Positions 10,701 to 22,365 of a stretch of 64,000 nucleotides of DNA are shown here, piece by piece (the first letter of the stretch is position 1; each line of letters begins with the position of its first letter). The translations under genes were made by a program, and so were the position numbers. Source of the stretch: Micractinium sp. NFX-FRZ (lineage: Eukaryota; Chlorophyta; Trebouxiophyceae; Chlorellales; Chlorellaceae); contig JAPTJF010000287.1 of assembly GCA_029339195.1 (NCBI GenBank), positions 17,250-81,249 of the forward strand, read 5' to 3'. The notes beneath the pieces are model-generated. The model was not told the DNA's origin. It did no database searches and worked only from the letters and a program-made list of their open reading frames with translations.

Positions 10701-13014
10701 ATGGCGCCCAAGGTTACAGTAGCTGTGGCCAAGCAGCCTGCACCCAAGCCCAGCAAAGGTGCGACAAGGCCGGTGCCACTGCTCGCTTGCAGACGGCTGT
10801 GCGGTAAGGGTGCCGCATCGACGCGTGAATTCCCCTATGCCTGCAGATGCGGACGAGGCGACAGCCCTGCAAGAGGCGGTGGACAGCTTGCGCGAATATG
10901 CAGCATCAACGGCCGTCGCGCAGCTGGTGTACGTGGCTCTGAGGACTCTGTGGCATGTGCTGCTGCCCCAATACCTGGAAGGTGCGCGCCGCTCACCCCT
11001 GCCGCCGCCGCCGCCGCCGCCGCTGCCGCCGCCGCCACCGCTGCCGCCAGCCCGGCGGACGCCCCCACGCAATTACTGAGCCTCTCACTCCTCAGCACAT
11101 GGCTGACCCAGCACACGTGCATCCCGGCACACCTTTCCCTGCAGTGCGGCAGTATGTGCCGCTGGCAGCGGAGGTGCTGGCCGCCGAGGTGGTCCTCTTC
11201 TTGATGTTCCGTGCTGGCGGCGGCTTTGGCCCGCAAAAGCTGGAGCGCCCCTGGGTGCTCAACCTGTACAGCATCCTCTCAGTGGGCCTGCTGGCAAAGG
11301 TGGGTTGCAGTTCATGCTTGAGAGTTGGCAGGAGAGTGCTGCCATGCTTGGTCAGGGCATACCTGGTCAGCACCCATGTGTGCGGGCACCCTGGCTTGGC
11401 TGTAAGGCGGTCTTAACTCGGCAGCCACACAGAGGCCGTGGCAGGCTTGCATGTGCTTAGGCACAGGGAGCTCATGCAAGAAGCCATCATCATGGAATGT
11501 GGGGTTACGCGGGACAGTGAGAGCATGCTTCTGGTGGAGGATGGCTGTGCAGGGGAAGGGTGTCCAGCTGGCGAGACCAGGCCGGGCGGGGCATGTGGTA
11601 GCTAGCCCCCCTACATGTGCCGCCGTGCCATGCCGCTGCTGAGCAGCACAGACCAGTTGGATGTTCCCCCACGTTCCCGCCGGCCCCCATCCACTCTGCT
11701 CTGCTCTGCTCCCTCCCCACCCTTGCTTCCTGTGAGCTGCCTGCAGTGCACCACCGACCTGTATGTCTACCAGTTTGCCCCCTCCATGTGGCCGCACTTC
11801 AGGTGGGCTCGGGCCTCCCGCCAGGTGGCGGTGCAGTGCAGCACAGCAGGAGGCGCTGCCGCTCCTAGTGCTGCCACCCCAGTGCATCCACGGAAGGCTC
11901 TCTCCTGGCGCCATGCCGCCTGCACAGTGCATCCCGGCTGGTGTGAGCGCCGTGCCGGCCGTGCGGCTGTGCTGCGCCTGCCTGCCAGGAGCGGACCGAC
12001 CAGGGAAATCAGTGCCATCAAGCTGTCCTCTAAATCGAGCTTGCCCCTCCAACGGATGCCCCCACCCCCACCCCTGCAGGCCCGACAAGCCCTGGGGCCT
12101 GCCGGCGCTGCTGGCATCTGTGCTGGCGCCCCGCCTGGGCCTGGGAGCTGAGCAGATCCAGAGCACCCTCAGAGTGAGCGGGAGGAGGTGCCCTTGCAGG
12201 GCAGGGGCAGGATGCAGCCCGGGGGTGGGATTGGAGTGAAGCAGCCAGCTGGAATGGGAAGCCAAGTGGCACCGGTCAGCCAGCAGTCAGCCTTGTTAAA
12301 GCTTGCCGTCGCCCGTGCGCTGGGCGGGGATGGGCCTCAACGCCCCTGCGCCGCTCATCTGCGCGTTGCTGGCTCCGCACACGATTCCAGCTTGTGCGGA
12401 ATTCCAACCACTCCATGGCGGCCGTCCATCCTGCGTCGGCTGCGGCATCCAGCCCCATTTCGGTCCCCGGCCCCACGGGGGGCAGCAGGCGCAGGGTGGC
12501 ACCCTGCGCATGTTCCAGACCCTCACCCCTGCCCTCTCCACCCCGCCTGCCCCCGCCCGGCAGGTGCTGGAGCTCTCCACCGACTGCTTCTTCCTGCTCA
12601 GCGTGTTCCGCGGCATACGCACGGGTGAGCGTTGCCTCCGCATGGCTGCCACCCTCCGCCGGGACTGCCTATGCTCGCTTGCCGCCTGTACTGCTTGCAA
12701 TATTGGTTAAGGGTTGTGGTGAAAGGCGTATGCACGGGGAACGAGTGCACGGTCGGGCGTGATCACAAATTGAGGAGGGGCCAATGGGCAGCCCTTTGAG
12801 TCACCGGTGCACGCCGGCATCTGCACTGGTGCTTGGGATCTGCCACTGCTGGCTGCTGTGGCGCTCCAGCGCCCAAAAGCGGCTCTGCAGGCGTGTGTCG
12901 GTCTGTCTGCGTGCGGCTGATCCTTCTCGTACGCCTGGTCCGTGTGCAGGCAAGGCGCTCATCCTGGCGCGGCGGAAACAAGCCAAGATGGAGCAGCAGA
13001 AGAAGACAGCCTGA
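10701..13014 (+). CDS. unnamed ER membrane protein with C-terminal KKTA
   Basis: I do not recognise the family. Exons: 10701-10758, 10847-10981, 11145-11299, 11747-11802, 12080-12173, 12564-12624, 12950-13014; all junctions are GT-AG and in phase, 207 aa. The N-terminus is Pro/Lys-rich (MAPKVTVAVAKQPAPKPSK). Hydrophobic stretches lie near residues 50-70 (VAQLVYVALRTLWHVLL), 85-100 (AAEVLAAEVVLFLMF) and 120-130, and a further one near 165-185 (STDCFFLLSVF). The C-terminus is highly basic (ARRKQAKMEQQKKTA). Lys at -4 and -3 fits the KKXX COPI retrieval signal, so an ER membrane location with cytosolic C-terminus is inferred. Function is unknown. Confidence 0.7.
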
Positions 13015-13686
13015 GCGGCCGGCATGCGGGTGCTCCGCTCCCAATGGCAGCTGGATGTGCGGGCTGGCTGGGCAAGTGCACACATATGTCGCTGGGGGCT
13101 GGATCGTCCACACATGTGTACAAAGCATGCCTGGCCACTTTGCTGTAATCGCAGTGTGATCTCGCTTGTCAGTGCAAACGGGTTGAAAAACGTTACAGCT
13201 TTGAACACATCGAGTGCCGCCTTAGTATCCGCTGCTGGAGAGAACATGCGCATGTGGAGCAGCATCATTGCTTTCACGATCTGAGGACGTGTGGTGTGAC
13301 CATGCATACATGTTGACATCACAACACAGTGCTTCAGCACGGTTGGGGCGGCAGCTGCGCAGCCTGCCCACCGCTCGTCCCGCCACCGCCTGTACCGCCG
13401 TTTTGCTGCCCCCGGCAACCAGGCAGCACCAATTCATAGTGTACGCATACGCATTGAACATTTACAATCAGCAACACAACGTCGCTCTTCATTCCCAAGG
13501 CGGAGTGTTTGCAGCGGTGATCGTGCTCCACAGGCGCCTTGCAGCAATACAAGCAGCCGTAGCAACACCCGAAGCGCGAGCGACGCAATAGCACCCTCGC
13601 GTCTCGCCCCGGCTGCACTCTTGTTCGCCGCCCCCGCCCACCGCCGCCACCCGTCCGCCCGCAGCGCCGCTGCCTCTTGGGGAGCA
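13015..13686 (+). other. intergenic
   Basis: A 672-bp gap of lower GC. It contains a TGTAA at 13144-13148 and the upstream region of the proteasome chaperone gene. No gene seen. Confidence 0.6.
13144..13148 (+). terminator. poly(A) signal TGTAA
   Basis: Lies 130 nt past the stop of the KKTA membrane-protein gene. Confidence 0.6.
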
Positions 13687-14443
13687 ATGCTGCAGCAGCA
13701 CACCGCCAGCGGTGTCTATCAAGACCAGCAGATCTTCTTCCAGATAGTGGTGCTGGAGCGGCAGATTTATGCGTGGGCCGGCGTAGCGCCGCCCCGCATG
13801 GGCAACCTGTGCCTGGCGATGCCAACCCGCTTGGTGCGTCGCGCCGTGAGGCACGCGGGTGCTGGCGCATGCACTGCAGCCCTGCCCGCCCTGCCGCACC
13901 TTCCGACAGGCACAAATGCATTGCCATGCTTGAGCTGCTATTCTAATTGATAAGCAGCGGCTGCGCACCCTGATGGCATGTGCAGTGTGCCGGCCATGCT
14001 TCAGCTCTTCTCCGGTTCTCAGGCATGCCTGGGGTCTTCTGAAGCTGCCTTGCGTCAAGTCCCTCTCTGGGTGCAGGACCCGGTGCCCTCTGCCACCTCG
14101 CTGCTGGGGCCAGGAGACGAGGATGTGACCAGCATGGCGCAGCGCTTGGGTGCGCACCTGCAGCTGTCAGTGCATATCACCAACAACCGGCACAGTCTGC
14201 ATCTGCATGGCTCCACATGCCTCGCTCCTGCCCCTGCTTCTGAGCAAAACCAACGTGCCGCCGCCAGCATCCTGCCCCCACCACCGCCCCTGCCCCCCGC
14301 CCCCGCCCGCCTGTCGCGCAGCCAAGCGCGCTGGGCGCTCAGTGGCGCTCTCCGTCAACCTGCCAGCCAACCAGCCGCTGATGCGTGCTTTTGCAGAGAA
14401 GCGGCTGTTGCAGGAGCTACAGCAGCTGCAGCTGGTGAGGTGA
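13687..14443 (+). CDS. PSMG4: proteasome assembly chaperone 4 (PSMG4/Poc4-like)
   Basis: Small chaperone expected to pair with PSMG3 and build the 20S alpha ring. Exons: 13687-13833, 14077-14149, 14322-14443; 113 aa, close to the family length (about 120). Recognised from the order of short motifs: FFQIVVLERQIYAWAG with MGNLCLAMPTR; then TSLLG, a few acidic residues and MAQRLA; then SVALSVNLP, MRAFAEKRLLQEL. Exon 3 was taken to begin at 14322 because this restores the continuous QRLAKRAGRSVALS typical of the family. The alternative read-through at 14150 gives no similarity. The neighbour pTAC12-like gene is convergent. Confidence 0.85.
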
Positions 14444-15050
14444 GCTGGCATTGGCAACAGGGCCTGGGCTTGGGGCGGGGGCGGGAGTGGCAGGGCAGTC
14501 CTGTGCTTGCAGCCCACGCTGCACAGTGTTGCTGCAGATGCGCAGTTGCTGCAAGCACTGCAGATAATGCTGCTGCTGCTGCGGTGTCCCTCTGCTGTCT
14601 GCTCAGGCACAGTGAGTGGAGGCACTGTTGCCACCCCACATGTGCCCAGCCTACACATGTACGCCACATGCCTGCTCTGCTCTCCCCCACCACCTCAACC
14701 CTGCATCGCTTTGTGCGCAGGTGCAGCAGGCTGCCGACCTGAGCTTACAAGCGCCCAAGTGAGCGCGGCAGGTGTTGGGTGCATCATGGAGAGGCGTGTC
14801 ATGTTGGTGCGGAAATGAAATGTGCTGCAGACAGAGAAAAACTGTAACACGCCGCCTGCCGCATGAGCCAGGCGGGCACAGCTGGGGCCAACGCGTGGCA
14901 GCTGCTGGCAGGGCCCGTCCCTAGGCCAGGGGCGGCCCATGCTCAAGCAAGCAAGCTTGGCTGGCAGCGCCTTACCCGCCCTAAGTAGGCAGGCATGCTG
15001 CCCCCGCAGCCGCAGCCCCAGCCGCAGCATGCACTCCTCACGCCCCCTCC
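14444..15050. other. convergent 3' intergenic region
   Basis: Holds the 3' UTRs of two convergent genes. TGTAA occurs on plus at 14843-14847 and on minus at 14745-14749, so the two transcripts may overlap by about 100 nt. Confidence 0.6.
14843..14847 (+). terminator. poly(A) signal TGTAA (PSMG4)
   Basis: About 400 nt past the PSMG4 stop; the first plus-strand TGTAA seen there. Confidence 0.5.
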
Positions 15051-17333
15051 TCAGAACTCGTCGTCGTCGCCGCCGGCGGCCCCCGCCGCGCCATACTCTG
15101 CGTCATAGTCCCCCGTCAGCTCCTCGTCGAAATCTGAGAACTCGGCGGCCAGCAGGGCGGCCTCCGCGCCGTCAGCCTCCGCGCCCACGCCCGCCGCGCT
15201 GCCTTTGATGGCCATCAGGTCCTCCTCCTTGATCAGGGCCCCCATCGACTCGAAGTACTCCTCCGCCTCCATGTGGTACTCGCCGCCCTGGGCGGGGCCG
15301 TCTGCGGGGGTGGGGAGGAGGGAAGCAAAGGGGGAGCCAGGGTGGTGAGGGTGAAGGGGGCTGGTGGGGACAATGGGGGGACAGTGGGAGCAGCGGGAGC
15401 CAGGGATGGTGAGGATGAAGAGGGCTACAGTGGACTCGAGAAGAGTAGAGGCGGGGGGGAGCGAACCCAGGGGAGGAGCGGGAGCCTAGGCTGGTGAGAT
15501 GGGAGGGGTGCAGTGGACTCAGTGGGAAGAGCCCCCTGGGCTCCTGGTACTGTACGCGCGGCAGGAGCAGAAGCGTTTTGGTGCAGGGGCCCCGGGGGGC
15601 GAACAGCAACAGTGCGGCAGCGAGGCGGGGCAATCGGTGCAGTCCAACCCCACAACCTACCCCTGTCCTGCTCAAGCAGCTCCACCTCCCCTGCAGCCGC
15701 ACCCACAGCCCAAGTGGCCCTAGCCGCCCCACACACCCCCACCCACCAGCACCCCGCCCAGCACCCCCCACTGTCCGCCCAGCACCCACCCGCAATTTCC
15801 ATTGGGTCGCGCACAAACAGCTCCACCTCTCGCGGGTCTGCATTCTGCCCGCTCATCGTGATAAGGTCCCAGATCTCCTTGTGGCTCCACTCGCGGTACA
15901 CCGGGTCGGTGGGGTCACCCGTCTCCTGGCAGCGCACGTCGGAGCGCCAGTCGGTGCCCAAGGAGGGGAAGCGGCCCACCTGGGCGCGCTGCGCGTCCCA
16001 GGCTGCAGGGGGGCGGGGGGGAAAGGGGGGCGGAGGCAGGTGAAGGATGGCGCAGGTGAGGAGAAAGGGCAGGTGCGTAGCGGCGCGACAAGCATTGCTG
16101 GCAGGCGTGCCTGTCGCTGCCGGCAGCAGCCACCTCACCCGCCGGCCACAGCATTGCATTAGAAGCTACCGCCGCCGCAGCAGCAACAACTACAGCCTCT
16201 ACAGCCTGCAGCGAGTGCAAACAGGCCGCCTGCACCAAGCAGGCCCACAACCCACGCTTCCATCCCCGCATCCGCTGCTCCCTCCCAGCCCTGCAGCACT
16301 GCACCGCAACTGCACCCTGGCTTCCAGCAAATGCTCCCCCCCGCCCCTGCCCCCGCCCCAGCACCCCACGCACCCGCGCGGTCGCGCTCCTGCCGCCGCC
16401 GCTTCTCCATTTTGGCGCGCAGGTCCCAAGGCGTCAGCTCCGGGTCCTGCTTGCGCGCGTAGCGGAAGGGCACATCTGCTGTCCAGGCATCTGGCGTGGG
16501 CGCCTGCATCAGCCCCGTCCGCTCCTGCACCGTCTCCCGCACCAGGCGCGGCAACCCCGGCAGCTCAGCAAGCAGCTCGTCATACGTGGCTGGCCCTGTC
16601 GCTGCTGCTCCTGCTGCCGCCTCGGGCTCTGCTTCTGTTGCTGCTGCTGCCGCTGCTGCTTCTGGTGTCGCTGCCCCTTGCTCCTGCTGCTGCTGCTGCT
16701 TGCTGGCGGGGTTCCACGCCTTCAAGTGCCACTGCTGGGCCTCCTTCAGCCAGGGGATCTCTCTGAAAAGGGGGGCAGGGCAGGTAGAGGCAGGCAGACA
16801 GCTGGGTGAGCAGATGACAGATGCAGCGGCGGCAGCACGGCAGGGCGCGGGCACGTGCCATCGGCGCTGCACAACCTGGGCGCATGCGTGCTCCTCTGCA
16901 TGCAGGTCTCACAGCACCGCACCGCCAAGCGGCTGCACGGCATGACCCCTAGGTACTGCAAGTGGAAGCAAGATGCAGCAGCTGCGACTTACTTGCCCAC
17001 CCGCCAGTCCTCCTTCTCCCGCCAGGCCAGCCAGACGCGGAACTTCTGGTACTCCTCCTCTTCGCTGTAATTCGGGCCGTGCTGCCAGTCAACTTCCCCA
17101 TCCTCGTCGAACCACCACTCGCACTTCTCGGGCTCCTCCTCTGCCTCCTGTGGCGCCTCTGCCCAGGGCGGCAGCGCCCTCAGCTGCTGTGCTGCACGCG
17201 CTGCTCGGCTGCATGTAGCGTGCTGGGGTCTCCATGTGCCTCGCCGGCACCCGCTGCTGCTGGGAGTGGCGACAGGCCGGGCTGCAAGGCAGGCGGGCAG
17301 GCACGGCCTGGCGGCCGTTGCGATGCTCGCCAT
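15051..17333 (-). CDS. plastid protein, tentatively pTAC12/HEMERA-like
   Basis: Exons (minus): 16993-17333, 16374-16762, 15790-16002, 15051-15301; 397 aa, all in phase. The first 45 residues form a clear transit peptide (MASIATAARPCLPACLAARP). Then come an acidic aromatic segment (CEWWFDEDGEVDWQHGPNYS), a Glu/Arg-rich helix, a Gln/Ala low-complexity linker, the block DPTDPVYREWSHKEIWDLI, and a strongly acidic C-terminus ending GGDDDEF. The DP-x-Y-R-x-W-S-H-K-E-I-W-D-L-I block and acidic ends remind me of pTAC12/HEMERA, a subunit associated with the plastid RNA polymerase. This is from memory and unproven. The gene itself is well supported. Intron 3 has tandem repeats and a ghost of the exon 3 tail. 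Confidence 0.6.
15330..15530. repeat. diverged tandem repeat in pTAC12-like intron 3
   Basis: Three imperfect copies of a 65-82 nt unit starting near 15334, 15399 and 15481 (each with GAGCC..GG.TGGTGAG followed by GGGGCT or CAGTGGACTC). Confidence 0.65.
15665..15693 (-). repeat. ghost copy of pTAC12-like exon 3 tail
   Basis: Minus-strand translation gives GEVELLEQD beside the real exon's REVELFVRD. The shared GAGGTGGAGCTG block is offset by 141 nt into intron 3. The donor is not clearly retained. Confidence 0.55.
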
Positions 17334-17722
17334 GTCCAGAGATGGGCACAAGCTGTCGAGTGAATATGATGCATGCACCGACGGTGGCCACTCTGCTAGA
17401 ACCGCTGGGCCCCATGCTGTGCTCTGTCCCGCTGTGACTGGCATTCGCAACTGGCGCTGCGCCAAGCTTCTTGTGCTTTCCGTGGATCGCATTACCATTA
17501 TTCTGACAGCTCCTGCGTCGGTCAGCTGCGCCTCGCGGTTCCTCCACCGCCCAGCGCGCCTGCTGTGTGTAGCGGGGCGCTCAGCTGCTGCGGCCACCGT
17601 CCGCCGTCTGCAAGTCTGCAGCCCGCACGCAGCGGCCCAGTGGGGGTTGGAGACCGGGCGCTCGCTGTGCCCAACAGCAGCAGGCTGCGCGGCCCGCCCA
17701 GGGCTGCTGCCACGGCCTAAAC
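17334..17722. promoter_or_regulatory. divergent promoter region pTAC12-like/SYP71
   Basis: A 389-bp gap between opposite-strand starts. It has relatively GC-poor patches near 17350-17520. No ORF of interest and no clear core element. Confidence 0.45.
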
Positions 17723-20202
17723 ATGAACGTGACGGATGTGCTGCTGCGCAGCCAGGCCATCTACAAGAAGTGAGTGCAGCAGCGGCGCCGCCGGGCTGTC
17801 GCCGCCCTGCCCCGCCAGCCCTCGCGTGGCTGTGGCTTGGTTGGGCTGGGTAGCCCCTGCCTTGCTCGACTGTGACACCCCTGCCTGCAGTTTTCCGTTC
17901 CCTTTGCACAGCACCGCTCTGGTGCACGCCCGCAGCAGCATGCAACGCCTCCCCGCGCCCGCCTGCCCGGCATCTGCCCACACGTGTCGCATTGTGTCGG
18001 GCTGTGCCGCCTGCGCCCTAATCCCTCTGCCTGCCCCCGCCTGCAGGTACGAGAAGTATGACACCAATGCAGCAGTGCGGGAGAAGACAGATGACCCGTT
18101 CATGGATGAGCTGAACATGGTGGCGGACCGGGTGCAGGACCTGCAGCTGGTGAGGCTGGAGCTATTGCGCGCGCGGTGGCAGGGTGGTGTGCGTAGGCTG
18201 GAGGCTGGGCGGCAGGCCCCGGGGGCGCAGCGCTGGCTGGAGGACATTCCGTGAAGCGGGTGCTAGCACTAGACCAGATGCCTGAAGCCTCAGCTGTTGC
18301 TAACTGCCGGCCGCCCACCACCTCTGCGCATGGACACCCTGTCGCCTTTCCATTGCCTGCCGTGCTGTCTGTTGTCGTCAGGCCTCGCTCCCATGCTGCG
18401 CCCACACACCCGCCCATGCTGCACCACCTGCCTGCCCGCCAACATGCCTGCCCGCTGCCTTTATGTGTCGTGCCTCTGCAGCGGTCGGACGAGATTGCTG
18501 GGGAGAAGAACCGTGCGCTCAAGGCTGCCCTGAACGCGGAGCTGCGCAAGAGCAAGGCGACGCTGCTGGAGCAGGCCATCCCGCTGCTGGAGAAGATGGC
18601 CAAGAAGGGCAAGGGGCTCACACCCGAGAAGATCCAGTCGCGGCAAGCACTGGTGCGCGGCAGCGCTGTATGGCAGCAGCTAGGGCCGGCTGGGCGTGCG
18701 GGGTGGCCGGCTTCATGCAGGAGCTGGCTTGGTGCGGTGCCACAGGCGGAGATGGTCCTGGGGGAAACCTACTGCTCAGCTCCACACCTGTCTTGCAAGG
18801 GGCAGCAGCTTGCTGATGAATGTTGCAGCTCGGTGCAGCTCAGCGGCTGCGCGCTGTGCACAGCAGGGATGGTGGCAGCATAGGGTGGCAGCTCCTTGGG
18901 GCTGCGGTGCAGACAGGAGAGGTGAAGCCCTGCCCTGGCTCTGCTGGCGCTGCCTGCAGGTGGCGGAGCTGCGAGAGACGATAGAGGGGATCGCAGACGG
19001 CGTGCAGTCGGCAAGAAAACCGCAGCGGGTGCGCACCGGGTTGGGCGGTGGTGGGTGATGGGTGGGGAGGTGGGGCTGCGCTTGCCGTGGGGGGCCAGAC
19101 CTCATGACAGGACGCACTGCTCAGCCATGGGGTGCACCTCCCTGCTGGCAGAAGGCGAGGGGCGAGACCATGCTGGCATCTGCAGCCGTTGCCAGGCCGG
19201 GCATGTGCCTTACTGCGTTTGTTTACAGTGTTGCGCCTGCCTGCCATGCCCTCCATCCCTGCGGCAGGCTTTCAACGGCAGCAGCCCGGGGCGCGGCGGC
19301 GAGGTGGCCATCAACGCGGCAGACCTGGATGGGCGCTACCAGAGTGCAGACTACTACAAGCACACGGAGGAGACGCGCGCGTTCCAGCAGGTGCCTTGGG
19401 GACCGGGAGGGGGTGGCAGAGTGGTGGCCTTGGGTCAGCGTGGTGCCGTCTGTTACCGGGCCATCTGTGCAGCCTGGCGGCATGGCTGATAGGCACCGGT
19501 TTGTTCTGAGGCTGGCTGCAAGCAATGGCTTGGTGCAGTGGCTTACTTTCCGCTGCCTGCCTGCCTGCCTGTCCACCCACCGTTCCACAGGAGTTTGAGG
19601 ACGCCAAGCAGCGGCAGGACCAGCAGCTGGACGGCATTGAGACGGGCCTGGGGCACCTGAAGGAGATTGGGGCTGCCATGAACGAGGAGCTGCAGCGGCA
19701 CGACATCCTGATCACCGAGATTGACGACAAGATGGACAAGGTGACCAAGGAGCTGCAGACCAACAACATGCGGCTCAAGGGGCTGGTCACAAAGGTGGGT
19801 GGGGTGGGGTGGGGCAGGGCGGTGCGGGGCGGCTGGATAGGAGGGCAGCTGGTGGTGGGCGGCATGGGGCGTCAGCAGGCTGCAAGCCGCAATATGCTGC
19901 AGTGCCGCTGAGGGTGCGGGGTGTTGACGGCATGCGGGTGCCATGGTAGGGGCGAGGCGTGTGAGCAGGAGGTGGCGGCTTGGGGGTCACGTGTGGCAGC
20001 ACATGCATGCCCTGCTCAGGCCTTGCCATGGCGGCACGTAACAGCCGTCCAGCACAGCGCAGCAGCGCTAACGAAATCCCCTGCCTTGTCTCTCTTCCCG
20101 TATGCCCCGCAGATGCGGTCAACTCGCAACTTTGTGGTGGATGTCGTGCTCATCTGCATCCTGCTGGCCATCGGCCTCTACCTGTACTACTTCCTGAAGT
20201 AA
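17723..20202 (+). CDS. SYP71: SYP71-type Qc-SNARE
   Basis: Tail-anchored SNARE of ER/plasma-membrane fusion. Exons: 17723-17769, 18047-18149, 18482-18652, 18960-19028, 19268-19390, 19591-19794, 20113-20202; 268 aa, the plant SYP71 length. Order: MNVTDVLLRSQAIYKKYEKYD at the N-terminus, helical Habc-like region (RSDEIAGEKNRALKAALNAE), linker with ADYYKHTEETRAFQQEFE, SNARE helix (about 195-245), and a C-terminal anchor (NFVVDVVLICILLAIGLYLY). At the position aligned with the zero-layer Gln of SYP71 (DRQVPL in the plant protein) this sequence has QRHDIL, i.e. His. All other heptad layers look normal. Family assignment is firm. Confidence 0.93.
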
Positions 20203-20694
20203 AGCACTCCCGGCTGCAGCCGCTGCCGCCCCCGGCGGCGTGCTCTGCTGATACAGCTGGGCAGCCTAGGGCCGGCGCACTCGGAGCGCCGGCGCCCAGC
20301 CAGCCGCGTGCAGCCAGCCAGCCGTCGTGCGGCCCGCACCCTCCGCCTCCTCGCGCCCCACTCTGTATGCTATACACTTTTGATTTGACCTTGATTCGTT
20401 ATGTCTCCCAGCTGCTGCCCTTGCCTCGCTCTCCTACCTTGCTCGTCTTGCCAGCGCTACACCGCCGCCTCGCTGGCGGCGGCAGCTGCAGCTGACCTGT
20501 GAACCTCAGCCTCTTTCGGGGCATCCACTGCCAGCTTCTCCATCATTACACGCGAGGTTCGCAGAGAACATAGAAGGGACACTTGGTGATCACTGATCAC
20601 TTGATTGCGCCTCTCTGCTTTTCAGCGTCCAAGGCGCCAACTTGGAACCCAAACGTTGATTGAAGTGTGTACACAGCGCTGGGGAACCGCCAGA
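20203..20694 (+). other. intergenic
   Basis: A 492-bp gap between same-strand genes, with 3' UTR then promoter. No TGTAA and no ORF of interest. Confidence 0.6.
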
Positions 20695-22323
20695 ATGAGC
20701 GCCGGTAGCGCGCAGCTGCCACCACTGTCTGTGGCGGAGTCGCTGTGGCCTGAGGCCTCCGAGGTGGACGCCACGCTGCTGGTGAGCGGTACCGCGCACG
20801 GCCCGTCGCATGCTGGCAGTGGCGTCCTGCCGACGCACTGTAGCGGGCGCGGCTCCGACCGCTGCCGCTCCCTCAACTCCTTCTGCACCTCTCTGCACGC
20901 TGCGCCTGCAGGACAGCACTGCCGCGCCCTCCTCTTCCACAGCCTCACCCGTCTGGGAGCTGCTCTGCCAGTGGGTAGCCCTCTTCCGAGGCCTCACGCT
21001 GGCCGCGGCATCGGCCGTCAGTGGCGCCGTGGCGGCCGGTGGCCTCGGCTTGCTCCTCTTCCTCCTGCTCACCACCAGCCTGGCGCCAGCTAGCGACACC
21101 CTCTCCCGCCCGCTCACCCTGGACTACTCCCCAGACGGCTTGGTGGCGGAAGCTGTGTTCCTTCCCGAGGGACACCTGGCGGATGGGCTGCCGCCTGCCC
21201 GCCTGCCGAGCGACGCCAGGCACGTCCTCTGGGAGCCTGCTCCTGCTGCGCTGCTTTGTGGGGCACTTGCCTTGTTTTCCTCTGAAGAATACATGCCTGG
21301 GTGGTATTCGTGCGCAGCATGCAGCTGGGGAGGCGTGCTTGCCAGCCAGGCCCTGTGGTGCGTGCCAGCCAGGCTCATCCCGCCTGCGCCCCGCCAGCGG
21401 CGCCCCACCCGCACCAACCTCCTCACCCTCCCTCACCCACACCCCTCCCCTCCCCCCACCGGGCGCAGGTTCCTGGCGCCGCAGCAGGCGGTGGATGTGT
21501 GGGCCGAGCTGCTGGTGCCGCGCAGCACGGGGCAGGGGCTGGCCCAGGTGATGGCACAGCTGGCCACTTTGGATGGCCGGGTGGCGGCCAAGTCGAGCAG
21601 GATGGTGGAGATGCGCACCGACTGGTGGAGCCTCCGGTGGGTGGGCCAGTGGTGGGAGCAGTTGCTGCATCAGGCGGTTGAACTCTTTCGTTACTTTGGA
21701 TGATTTGCCAGCAAGATGGGCGAGTTGGGAAGCAGCTGATGGCGCTTGCGGTGGGGTGGGGTTGAGGCAGGGCCGGGTGGAGTGGAGATTAGGTGGTGAG
21801 AGTTTGCCTGGGTGCGGCGTGGTCTCCAGCGGGGGTGGCCTGGGTTGGGCCGCTGCCAGCCCCACGTGCGTGGCCGGGAGCCTTCTCCTGGCCTGCTTGC
21901 CCTGCCCTGCCCGGTCTGCCTACGCTGCCCTGACGACCGCTCCTCCCGCTGTGAGAGCGCCACATCGCTTTGAAATTATGCTACCCACCGCGTGCCCGCC
22001 TCCTCCCTCCCCGTAGGTCGCTGGTGTCTGCGCCGCTGCGCTGGCTGGGTCTGGCCAGCGACATGCGCCTTGTGCGGGTGCCTCTGTTCACAAACTACCA
22101 CGAGAAGAGGGATGTGCCTTTCATGGCGGCGCACGTGGCCGTAAAGGTGGGCGGGAGGTGGGGTGGTGGATGGGTGCCAGTGAGGAGGGCGGAGGTGAGT
22201 GCACACAAGGCAGGTGGATGGGTGGGTTGGGTGCAGGGTGGGTGAACCGGTGAGTGGCAGCGTAGGGAGCAAGATGCTGCAGGGGTTGATGGGTGTCTGC
22301 CGCTGCGGCACCCTCAACAGTTG

Positions 22324-22365
<42 letters not shown>

